Shown in pieces: positions 16,468-22,598 of a stretch of 32,397 bases of DNA. Made by a program: the position numbers and the translations under genes. The DNA comes from a virus: positions 1 through 32,397 of IMG/VR virus record IMGVR_UViG_3300035523_000149; one strand, 5' to 3'. Under the pieces are notes generated by a model that searched no databases, had not been told where the DNA came from, and saw only the letters and a list, made by a program, of their open reading frames with translations. Numbering within the stretch: the first letter of the stretch is position 1; each line of letters starts with the position of its first letter.

Positions 16468-17898
16468 TTATCCTTCAACCTTCACCAGGTCGCGCAGATC
16501 CATCCACAGCTCCTCCCCCTCGTTCGCGATGGGGAACAACCGCGCAAATCTCCCATCGGTGCTCATATCTGTCCAACCATTGGGGTGGTTGGCACTCGGC
16601 CGATACCCGATGGAAAAATTGTGAATGAGCGTATCCGTGCCATGGCCGTCCACCGGCATTGGCAGCCGCGCCGCCGGTGGCCGTTGATTGACGGTATAAC
16701 AATCGATCAGCGCCGCCTGAACCGTTTGGCGTTTCCCATCGATCACCAGCTCACGTTTTTCGATCCGCTTCACCCGCACACGGTTCCCCGCCATTGTTAG
16801 GCATTCCACCCGCCTGGCTCCGGCTCGGTTATGCCAGCCGACTTCGTCATTGAATTCAGTTGGAGTGTTGAATTGGTACTTGAATGCCCGTCCGGGGTTG
16901 ATCTCCACCGCGAAAGCCATCCAATCAGCCGGGAGCGTTACCCCGCCCTCGCCGTATTTTCCACTGGCTGTGATGATCGGGTGGAACCGGACGGTTTCCG
17001 GAAGACCGTTCCTCACATATGGCCGGAACGCCCCGGTTGCCATGGCCTTCGAATCGTCCAGGATTTCCCAGATGCCTTCATCGATCGGAGGTGTTACAGG
17101 CGGAGGGGGTGGCACCACTGGCCGCTGGTCAATCGTCCGGTTGTAACTGCTGCCGTTTACTTCCACCCGCACCGTCATCAACTTCTGAAGCTTTACCCCT
17201 TCTTCTTCAACGCTGGTCACCTTCACCGCCACTGGCGCTGGAGTCTCCGCTGTCAGATCCAACCCAAACTCCGCCTCAAATAATGCCTGATCGCCGTTAT
17301 ATAAGTCGAGATCGACAAATCCGGCTTCATTGATCCCGTACTTTGCTGCCGGGCCTTGTTCGGTATGTTGCCAGAATGTCCACCGCCCCCATGGCTTGAT
17401 GTCAGGCTTATCCACCTCATAATTCGCGATCCACAGCTTCCTCATGAGTAGTGGAGACCCTGTCAGGTTTTTCAGTCCCATGTAATACTGGATGATGTTC
17501 GGACTGGTATATAAAATTGCTGATCGTCCGAATGCCGCATCGATGGCGCTTAACATCTCCACCACCTTATTGACCAGCTCCAGACCCTTTGGCAGCTCCT
17601 TGTACCAATCCTCCACATCGAGAACTGGTGGAAGTTCCAGACCTCTCGCCACCGAATAGTAGAATTTTGCCTGCGCGGTCGCGGAATTCTGCGGCCGCCA
17701 ATAGTGGAATGTCCCTCTCGGCAGCAACCCCGCCAGCGCCTTGCTGTGCAGGTCGAACACCGGGTCTTTCCAGCTGATCCCCTCCGTCGTCTTCATAATG
17801 ACGAAACGCACTCCGGCGCTTTTCGCTTTTTGCCAGTCGATCGTCACCGGCGTTGCTGGGTTGTCTTTCCACCTGCTCGTATCCATTCCCAGGATCAT
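16468..17898 (-). CDS. Endolysin: GH25 lysozyme with unknown C-terminal region
   Basis: The protein has 476 residues. The first 215 residues are a GH25 muramidase: MILGMDTSRW with D6, the catalytic pair in PVLDVEDW (D94, E96), KLWIANYEV, and WTFWQHTEQGPAAKY. It cleaves the glycan bond between N-acetylmuramic acid and N-acetylglucosamine. No signal peptide is present, so release needs a holin, which fits the two membrane genes just upstream. A linker with a proline run (VVPPPPPVTPPIDEG, near residue 265) leads to about 200 residues I do not recognise, possibly a wall-binding region. Confidence 0.9.
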   Translation of the reverse strand: MILGMDTSRWKDNPATPVTIDWQKAKSAGVRFVIMKTTEGISWKDPVFDLHSKALAGLLPRGTFHYWRPQNSATAQAKFYYSVARGLELPPVLDVEDWYKELPKGLELVNKVVEMLSAIDAAFGRSAILYTSPNIIQYYMGLKNLTGSPLLMRKLWIANYEVDKPDIKPWGRWTFWQHTEQGPAAKYGINEAGFVDLDLYNGDQALFEAEFGLDLTAETPAPVAVKVTSVEEEGVKLQKLMTVRVEVNGSSYNRTIDQRPVVPPPPPVTPPIDEGIWEILDDSKAMATGAFRPYVRNGLPETVRFHPIITASGKYGEGGVTLPADWMAFAVEINPGRAFKYQFNTPTEFNDEVGWHNRAGARRVECLTMAGNRVRVKRIEKRELVIDGKRQTVQAALIDCYTVNQRPPAARLPMPVDGHGTDTLIHNFSIGYRPSANHPNGWTDMSTDGRFARLFPIANEGEELWMDLRDLVKVEG

Positions 17899-17915
17899 GG
17901 TTTCCTCGCCTCTCT

Positions 17916-18287
17916 CTATCTGGCTGACCGCTCGTTCCGCGCCTTGGATGCCGCATCGTGGCTCAGCACCACTCCCGCCAGCTTCGAGAGCTCCGATGTG
18001 TTGCTCTTGATCTCATCCGCCAGCCGCCCCAGCGCGTTGTTGTTCTGCTCCCGCATTTCCCTGAACATCAGGTTGGTCTGTTCGCGCTGTTCCCGCAGGA
18101 ACTCGCGCATCTCCCGGCTTTCCTCGGCTCTCGCCTTCCGTTCCTCGTTCGCTTCGGTTGCCCGGGCTTCACGCTCCGCCTTGGCCCATTCCCGCAGGAA
18201 CCACAGGAAAATGCTCACCACCAGGACGACCACCCCTGCCAGCGGGATCTGCGCCAGTAAAGAAACTTGTGAATCTGTCAGTGGCAT
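17916..18287 (-). CDS. Single-helix membrane protein with coiled coil (holin-like)
   Basis: The protein has 123 residues: one membrane helix (about 10-31), then a long charged coiled coil rich in Arg, Glu and Ala (32-100, for example AEESREMREFLREQREQTN) and a basic end. The topology resembles BhlA/UviB-type or accessory holins: N-terminal helix, cytoplasmic or external charged tail. It lies between a multi-helix holin-like gene and the endolysin. It could also be a spanin-like or anti-holin factor; the sequence cannot separate these. Confidence 0.6.
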   Translation of the reverse strand: MPLTDSQVSLLAQIPLAGVVVLVVSIFLWFLREWAKAEREARATEANEERKARAEESREMREFLREQREQTNLMFREMREQNNNALGRLADEIKSNTSELSKLAGVVLSHDAASKARNERSAR

Positions 18288-18305
18288 CGCTGGCCGTCCC
18301 TGGCA

Positions 18306-18719
18306 TTATCTGGCGTAGTTCGGTAAAAGCTTCTTCAGGGTTCCCTGCACGCCATACGCGGCCAGCAGAGTCCCAGCGAAGGTGAATAATGCGGTCACCC
18401 CCGCGTGGTACGTAGCCGGAATCATCGCCAGCAATCCATTTGCGAACACCACCACGAACGCCACCAGCGCCCCAGTCAGTGCCGTTGCCGGGCCTTCCAG
18501 GGTAGGCACCCAGGGCAATGCCTTCGAAAGCGATTTCAGCCCGTTCGTGATCAACCAGGTCACCCCTGTGTTCAGCAGCGCCACCGCCCAGCCCGGCAGC
18601 TCCGGAGCCTGCGCAGCCTCCTGTCCGGCCCTCATCGCCATTGCCTGGCCAGTTGCCGCCACCAGGCTTACCAAAACTACCAATCCCACCAATGTCAAAA
18701 TTACATGCGTCCTTTTCAT
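18306..18719 (-). CDS. Holin-like multi-helix membrane protein
   Basis: The protein has 137 residues and is the first gene of the late operon, with AAGGAG eight bases before the ATG. Hydrophobic segments lie at about 6-24 (possibly a cleaved signal), 42-60, 77-100 and 104-124. The protein ends in a short basic tail (LKKLLPNYAR). Size and topology fit a holin controlling endolysin release, and the endolysin is two genes downstream. No named holin family is recognised. Confidence 0.68.
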   Translation of the reverse strand: MKRTHVILTLVGLVVLVSLVAATGQAMAMRAGQEAAQAPELPGWAVALLNTGVTWLITNGLKSLSKALPWVPTLEGPATALTGALVAFVVVFANGLLAMIPATYHAGVTALFTFAGTLLAAYGVQGTLKKLLPNYAR

Positions 18720-18743
18720 ACCTTGATCTCCTTTTTGAATGGG

Positions 18744-18784
18744 AAAACAAAAAAGCCCCGCCGCGCTCTATGCGCGACGGGGCT
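18744..18784 (-). terminator. Intrinsic terminator in the late leader
   Basis: The minus-strand RNA has a GC-rich stem of 12-13 bp (GCCCCGTCGCGC with GCGCGGCGGGGC, one G-U pair) and a 5-base loop, followed at once by six U, a G and four more U. It lies 25 bases before the holin-like start codon, downstream of the promoter, so it would stop late transcripts unless overridden. Confidence 0.88.
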
Positions 18785-18846
18785 CATCCGTCCAACTTTC
18801 TGCCCGCGCCATATTCTGCCGGGCTTGCTTTCGATTGTTTCCCCGT

Positions 18847-18883
18847 ATGGTGACTGGCATTAGGGGGGAATGCCAGTCACCAT
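18847..18883 (-). repeat. Perfect 15-bp inverted repeat in the late leader
   Basis: ATGGTGACTGGCATT (18847-18861) and AATGCCAGTCACCAT (18869-18883) form a perfect 15-bp stem around a 7-base loop. No T tract follows on either strand, so it is not itself a terminator. It lies in the transcribed leader between the promoter and the terminator and could be an operator or an RNA control hairpin. Confidence 0.85.
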
Positions 18884-18915
18884 TGGGAAGCAAGGGTATT
18901 ACCCCTTACACATCC

Positions 18916-18944
18916 ATCTTAAAACATTATTATTACTTTGTCAA
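18916..18944 (-). promoter_or_regulatory. Late promoter (sigma70-like)
   Basis: On the minus strand a perfect TTGACA box (18944-18939) is followed by 17 bases and TAAGAT (18921-18916, four of six matches to TATAAT). Transcription would start near 18909 and give a leader of about 190 bases before the holin-like gene. AAGGGTATTACCCCTT at 18892-18907, just past the start, is a short palindrome that could be an operator. Confidence 0.72.
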
Positions 18945-19017
18945 TATTCCATATATGAATAATTGTGTATTAATTCTATCGATTTTCCTTTCCCCTTTCA
19001 AAACCTGCTTCTCGGAA

Positions 19018-19048
19018 TTGATATACAATTATCCTACCGAACAATAAT
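19018..19048 (+). promoter_or_regulatory. Possible weak rightward promoter
   Basis: TTGATA (19018-19023) and AATAAT (19043-19048) are separated by 19 bases, longer than ideal. It lies 26 bases before the plus-strand membrane gene, which must have some promoter nearby. This is a weak call. Confidence 0.35.
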
Positions 19049-19074
19049 TTTCTATCTTACGGGAGGAATGAAAC

Positions 19075-19290
19075 TTGAATGAATTTTGGAAATCTTACTT
19101 TCGCAGGCTGTTAATCCTCATTTTGGGACCTGCACTCATAATTCTGGTTTACGCATTCTTCTACCCCGACTTAATCCCCTTCTTCGGCACGATGGTCCAA
19201 TTTTTGGGTGCTTTAGGCCTTGGCCCGGCATTCATTATCTTTTTTGTCGGCATCCTCCTCATCTCGGCCATCCCCAAAAATCGTCTCTAA
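19075..19290 (+). CDS. Small two-helix membrane protein
   Basis: The protein has 71 residues and is the only convincing plus-strand gene in the window. GGGAGG (19061-19066) lies eight bases before a TTG start. An ATG at 19068 opens only a four-codon frame. Two hydrophobic segments span about 11-30 and 42-64, with a basic start (KSYFRRL) and end (IPKNRL). A strong terminator follows at 19314-19346. It diverges from the late operon and faces the toxin-antitoxin genes. Function is unknown; lysogenic conversion or superinfection exclusion are possible for a small independent membrane gene. Confidence 0.65.
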   Translation: MNEFWKSYFRRLLILILGPALIILVYAFFYPDLIPFFGTMVQFLGALGLGPAFIIFFVGILLISAIPKNRL

Positions 19291-19313
19291 ACAACCACAT
19301 CCCCAGCACCATC

Positions 19314-19346
19314 AAGAAAGTCCGGTGAAACCGGACTTTCTTTTTT
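19314..19346 (+). terminator. Bidirectional intrinsic terminator between convergent genes
   Basis: AAGAAAGTCCGG (19314-19325) and CCGGACTTTCTT (19331-19342) form a perfect 12-bp stem with loop TGAAA, followed by four more T on the plus strand. The arm itself supplies a partial U tract on the minus strand, so it can serve both the membrane gene and the convergent toxin-antitoxin operon. Confidence 0.88.
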
Positions 19347-19353
19347 GAAATGC

Positions 19354-19773
19354 TTATTCCTTCTTGAAACTCACTTTTACTGGCAAGGCAGCAACTTTTC
19401 GCCATTCTTGTTTAACATTATCACGGTACTCAACATTGAAATAATATTGACCTGCTTCTGATAATTTTAGCCCGGAGAAATAACTGCGAGTTCGCAACCG
19501 CTCATAATTTTTAAGATCTAGCTCCTGTTCGAGAGATTGAAGCTCTTCCCCATTTGGTGATGTGAACACAGATCGGCCAAAACCAGAGATTGGTATATTG
19601 ATGTCAGAACGAATCCATAATGTGACTAGGCTTACAGTTATTGGATAAACCTTATTTGGTGCTGGCTCGTCCGGCAAGGTTAATTCTTCAATCGAATTTA
19701 TCAGGCTGACCAGATTTGAATCTTGATCAATTATTGAATTTTGGCAAAGAACGCTCCATACATGGGTAATCAT
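19354..19773 (-). CDS. Third gene of the toxin-antitoxin operon (possibly DUF6941-like)
   Basis: The protein has 139 residues and overlaps the antitoxin stop by four bases (ATGA), so translation is coupled. It has an N-terminal pattern SVLCQNSIIDQDSNLVSLIN, alternating strands in the middle, and a C-terminal FSGLKLSEAGQYYFNVEYRD segment ending in LPVKVSFKKE, all consistent with a beta-sandwich. From memory this resembles the DUF6941 family, unverified. Base composition is AT-rich like the other two genes of the operon. It could be a chaperone, a third toxin-antitoxin component or an unrelated cargo gene. Confidence 0.7.
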   Translation of the reverse strand: MITHVWSVLCQNSIIDQDSNLVSLINSIEELTLPDEPAPNKVYPITVSLVTLWIRSDINIPISGFGRSVFTSPNGEELQSLEQELDLKNYERLRTRSYFSGLKLSEAGQYYFNVEYRDNVKQEWRKVAALPVKVSFKKE

Positions 19774-20420
19774 TGAACTGTCCTTTCAGTAGCACCCACA
19801 ATGCTGAAAATTGATTTTAGTTGAGGAGAAATATCTGATCCAACAATTTTGAAGTCTGGCTTATCAAATAGATTCACTAATATATTTTTATCTGGAAGAG
19901 CTTCTATTGATGCTTCGCCACTTAGATTTGCTTTTAGATTTGCTTTTGAAGTTAACAACAATTCTATGAAATATGGGGTGAAGACAGCTCGAGATTTGAA
20001 TACATTCTCCATCAATAAATTGATTATTAGTTCAGCTTCCAGATGAGAATCAGGCCCATTTAATTCATAGGCTTGTCCCAATACATCCATCGAGATCCCC
20101 AAGCCTTCACTTAGACTTCTAATCATCTTGATAGATAAACTTCTTTTTCGATTTAAAATCTCAGACACGCGTGAAGGTCCACCGATAAAAGGTTCTAAAT
20201 CTTTACGAGTCATTCCGAGCCGTTCCATGTGATATTCAATAGCTTCTATTGGATCAGGCGCAGGAATTGGATAATGTTCGTCTTCATAAACGTTTACCAG
20301 GATGGACAATACTTCCAATTTATCTCCTTCAGAAGTTCCTGGTTCGGCAGAAAACAAACTCTCAATTTCTTTCAATGCTTCTTCGTATTCTTCGTTGGTT
20401 CGAATCGGCTTTAGTTCCAT
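19770..20420 (-). CDS. higA: HigA-type antitoxin with extra C-terminal region
   Basis: The start is the ATG at 20420, giving MELKPIRTNEEYEEAL, the usual opening of this family; a GTG three codons earlier (20429) is also open. After the family segment LFSAEPGTSEGDKLEVL and HYPIPAPDPIEAIEY comes a helix-turn-helix (GMTRKDLEPFIGGPSRVSEI, then NRKRSLSIKMIRSLSEGLGI). This binds the operon operator and neutralises the toxin. Typical relatives end near residue 130-145; this one is 216 long, adding about 85-90 residues with no family I recognise. It follows the toxin gene by 22 bases, the toxin-first order usual for HigBA. Confidence 0.88.
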   Translation of the reverse strand: MELKPIRTNEEYEEALKEIESLFSAEPGTSEGDKLEVLSILVNVYEDEHYPIPAPDPIEAIEYHMERLGMTRKDLEPFIGGPSRVSEILNRKRSLSIKMIRSLSEGLGISMDVLGQAYELNGPDSHLEAELIINLLMENVFKSRAVFTPYFIELLLTSKANLKANLSGEASIEALPDKNILVNLFDKPDFKIVGSDISPQLKSIFSIVGATERTVQ

Positions 20421-20442
20421 AAAATTCACCGCTTTCTTTGCC

Positions 20443-20736
20443 TTAAATATTTAATGCATCAATCCGATCATATTCAGCATGTGTTCCAATAAATCTGATG
20501 AAAATTATCGTTGATTTATAATGTATTGCAACTACTAATCGATAATCATTCCCCTTAATATTGAATACGGCCCGGTTATTTCCTAAGATGGTGTCATCAC
20601 CATATTCATTTTTAATATCTTCAGGGCGAGTCCATCTGGACTTTTTAGCATGGTCATACCAAGACTCCAGCGAGCCACGCGAATCGGCATGATTCTCCAA
20701 AAAATTTTCTAATATTTTCCTAGAAATGACCCGCAT
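20443..20736 (-). CDS. higB: HigB-type mRNA interferase toxin
   Basis: The protein has 97 residues. It matches the HigB family from end to end: MRVISRKILENFLENH, SLESWYDHAKKSRW, NNRAVFNIKGNDYRLVVAIHY, and the ending IRFIGTHAEYDRID. These ribosome-dependent endoribonucleases cut mRNA during translation. The His in GTHAEYD and the Arg/Lys-rich face are the expected functional residues. The family-fixed start (MRVISRK) lies only 6-7 bases from the promoter -10 box, so the transcript may be nearly leaderless. The gene is complete with no disruption. Confidence 0.92.
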   Translation of the reverse strand: MRVISRKILENFLENHADSRGSLESWYDHAKKSRWTRPEDIKNEYGDDTILGNNRAVFNIKGNDYRLVVAIHYKSTIIFIRFIGTHAEYDRIDALNI

Positions 20737-20742
20737 GCATAT

Positions 20743-20771
20743 ATTATACCAAATTGTCCCATTTTGGGAAC
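20743..20771 (-). promoter_or_regulatory. HigBA promoter and operator-like palindrome
   Basis: The minus strand carries TGGTATAAT, a perfect extended -10 box (20751-20743), with no good -35. Just upstream, TCCCAAAATGGGA (20769-20757) is a perfect 5-bp inverted repeat around three bases, placed where a bound HigA would block polymerase. The predicted start of transcription falls on or beside the HigB ATG at 20736. Confidence 0.75.
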
Positions 20772-20825
20772 TTTTTACACATTTCTCTTGATTCTCTTAA
20801 TAACCTTTAATCTTTTTGAAACAAC

Positions 20826-20855
20826 AAAAGAGCCCAGTTTTACCCGGGCTCTTTT
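20826..20855 (-). terminator. Intrinsic terminator after the methyltransferase operon
   Basis: AAAAGAGCCC (20826-20835) and GGGCTCTTTT (20846-20855) form a perfect 10-bp stem with a 10-base loop. On the minus strand the U-rich arm continues into GTTGTTTC. It closes the leftward early transcript about 20 bases past the last gene and shields the HigBA promoter; the symmetric arms could also act rightward. Confidence 0.83.
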
Positions 20856-20874
20856 CGCTTCTCCGTTCTTCCCT

Positions 20875-21090
20875 CTAAAACTCGATCTCCAGCGCCTCAT
20901 TCAAAATCAGCCGCATTCTGTTGGCTGCCCCCACATCCGCCCAGCTGATGTTATCCGGTGCGATCTTCTCCTCGAGTACTTCCGCCAGTTTTCCGTTCAG
21001 TTCATCCAGCTTTCCCTGAATCAACTCGATCTCTCTTGAGTAAACTCTTCGCGGATCGACCGTATAACTTGCTCTTCGTGTTGGTTTCAT
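20875..21090 (-). CDS. Small helical protein of unknown function
   Basis: The protein has 71 residues and overlaps the preceding gene by ATGA. The N-terminus is basic (MKPTRRASYTVDPRRVYSR), followed by a predicted helix (EIELIQGKLDELNGKLAEVL) and DNISWADVGAANRMRL. The helix plus ISW-x2-V arrangement echoes the upstream neighbour (ITWGSV), so the two may be diverged paralogues or partners in a helical complex. It is the last gene before the operon terminator. No family is recognised. Confidence 0.65.
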   Translation of the reverse strand: MKPTRRASYTVDPRRVYSREIELIQGKLDELNGKLAEVLEEKIAPDNISWADVGAANRMRLILNEALEIEF

Positions 21091-21311
21091 TTCGCGTACT
21101 CCCCGGTCCCGTGCAAACTGTCCTTGATGTCTCTCAGCTCGCTGGCGATGTGCGCCAGGTACTCAACACTCCCCCAGGTGATTCCCTCGCTTCGGTTCCT
21201 GTCGTTCTTCTCCAACCCGTACTCGATCTGTGCCAGCAGCTTCCTGATCTCCGCCTGCTTCTCATCATATTTCTGGACTGCGTCTTCCCGGCCTGCTTGA
21301 TTGTTTTTCAT
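21087..21311 (-). CDS. Small helical protein of unknown function
   Basis: The start chosen is the ATG at 21311 with AAGGAG upstream, giving 74 residues; an earlier in-frame start at 21368 has no such signal. The protein is charged and helical (QKYDEKQAEIRKLLAQIEYG), then EGITWGSVEYLAHIASELRD. The second part is weakly similar to the following 71-residue protein. It sits 63 bases after the second methyltransferase gene. A small regulatory or accessory subunit for the methyltransferases is possible but unsupported by motifs. Confidence 0.65.
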   Translation of the reverse strand: MKNNQAGREDAVQKYDEKQAEIRKLLAQIEYGLEKNDRNRSEGITWGSVEYLAHIASELRDIKDSLHGTGEYAK

Positions 21312-21374
21312 CCTGATCTCCTTTTGATTTGTTGTCATCATTAGGCCGCGAGGTTGGCACATAGTCAAGCATCA

Positions 21375-22598
21375 TTACTGATCTGCAAGCTCTGGCACTT
21401 TCCCTGTCATCACGCTCCACCGCTCCAGCGCCACTGCCACATACACTGGATCATTGTCCATCGCCCTGCATCGCCTTCCCTTCTTTTCACATGCAATGAT
21501 CGTCGTCCCGCTACCGCAAAACGGCTCGAGCACCAGGTCTCCCGGCAGGCTCGAATTCTCAAGCGAGCGTTCCACCAGTTCCACCGGCTTCATCGTTGGG
21601 TGTTCTTCCGATACTTTCGGCCTGTCAATCAGCCATACATCCGACTGCTTCCGGTCTACCACCTCCCGCACCCTGGCCGAGTCTGACTTCCACCCGTACC
21701 ACAACGGTTCATATTGCGTGTGGTAATCCTTCCTGGAAAGCACCAGTTGATCCTTCACCCAGATGATTGTGCTCGACCAGTGGAATTTCTTCTGCCTTAA
21801 AATGCCGTCCACCACCGGCCATTCCTGTGCACTCATTACCAGGTACAGCACCGCCCCTGCGATGCAATAATCCCAGATGTTCTGCACCGCTGCCGCCACA
21901 AACTCCGGAAACTTCTCTCCTAGGTTGTCATTATTCATCGACCTTTTCCGCCAGCTTGGATGCTCGCTCCCCCCATAGTTCACGTTCCACGGTGGGTCAG
22001 TCCAGCACAACGTTGCCCGCTCGCTGCCCACCAGGTGCCCCACGTGCCCCGCATTTGTGCTGTCCCCGCACATCAACCGGTGATTTCCCAATTTCCAAAC
22101 CTGGCCCACCTCAACCCGCCATTTTTCCCATAACTCCTGCGCCCGGTCCAGCTCAGGCCCCGGATCGACCAACTCGTTCTCTCCCTCCTCCAGCTCTAAC
22201 AACAGCTTCATCAATTCCTTGTCGGTGAACCCCAGCCCTTCCAGGTTCAGTCCCGCCTCCACATCCTCGGCCACCTGGCTGACATTCCAGGCCAGGTCCA
22301 GTTCACTGACCCGGTTATCCAGGTATGCCAGCCTTCGCGCCTCACCGGTGGGATCGTTCAAGTCCAGGTCGTCCCGCTGGACCATGATCAGCTCGTCCTT
22401 CCCGCCTTGGATAACCCGCACCTTCAGCCCCAGCCTTTGCGCCATTCTCAAGGTTTTATTCCCGGCGATTACATTCCCATCCTTGTCGATCAGCCCGCTT
22501 CTCCCTGCCCCCAGCTCCTGAAGTGATTGTTCCAGCAGCTCCTGCCCTCGTTCCGTGCCCGCGTTCGCGTTGTGTGGGTCAAATTTCAGCTCGGTCAT
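21375..22598 (-). CDS. ParB-like/DNA methyltransferase fusion, TDPPW type
   Basis: The protein has 407 residues. Residues 1-110 are a ParB/Srx-like domain (SGLIDKDGNVIAGNKTLRMA, then PTGEARRLAYLDNRVSELDL). Motif IV is TDPPW (200-204) and motif I is EPFCGSGTT (358-366), with HPTMKPVEL before it. This IV-before-I order is the beta class. DPPW most often marks N6-adenine enzymes acting on amino groups using S-adenosylmethionine. Its 5' end overlaps the upstream paralogue by 20 bases. It probably modifies phage DNA against host restriction; no restriction endonuclease is adjacent. Confidence 0.9.
   Translation of the reverse strand: MTELKFDPHNANAGTERGQELLEQSLQELGAGRSGLIDKDGNVIAGNKTLRMAQRLGLKVRVIQGGKDELIMVQRDDLDLNDPTGEARRLAYLDNRVSELDLAWNVSQVAEDVEAGLNLEGLGFTDKELMKLLLELEEGENELVDPGPELDRAQELWEKWRVEVGQVWKLGNHRLMCGDSTNAGHVGHLVGSERATLCWTDPPWNVNYGGSEHPSWRKRSMNNDNLGEKFPEFVAAAVQNIWDYCIAGAVLYLVMSAQEWPVVDGILRQKKFHWSSTIIWVKDQLVLSRKDYHTQYEPLWYGWKSDSARVREVVDRKQSDVWLIDRPKVSEEHPTMKPVELVERSLENSSLPGDLVLEPFCGSGTTIIACEKKGRRCRAMDNDPVYVAVALERWSVMTGKVPELADQ

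Larger units (their letters stand above)
18720..19074. other. Divergent intergenic control region
   Basis: This 355-base gap separates the leftward late operon from the rightward small membrane gene. It holds, from right to left on the minus strand, a late promoter, a short palindrome near the predicted transcript start, a perfect 15-bp inverted repeat and a strong intrinsic terminator, then the ribosome site of the holin-like gene. The right part is AT-rich and may also carry a weak rightward promoter. Confidence 0.8.

Noticed and set aside
15988-16800. Plus-strand ORF of 270 codons opposite the small terminase and endolysin
   Set aside because: It spans two convincing minus-strand genes and has shadow-like composition.
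18847-18883. The 15-bp palindrome as an attachment site or terminator
   Set aside because: No integrase is visible and no T tract follows on either strand; a leader operator or RNA hairpin is a better reading.
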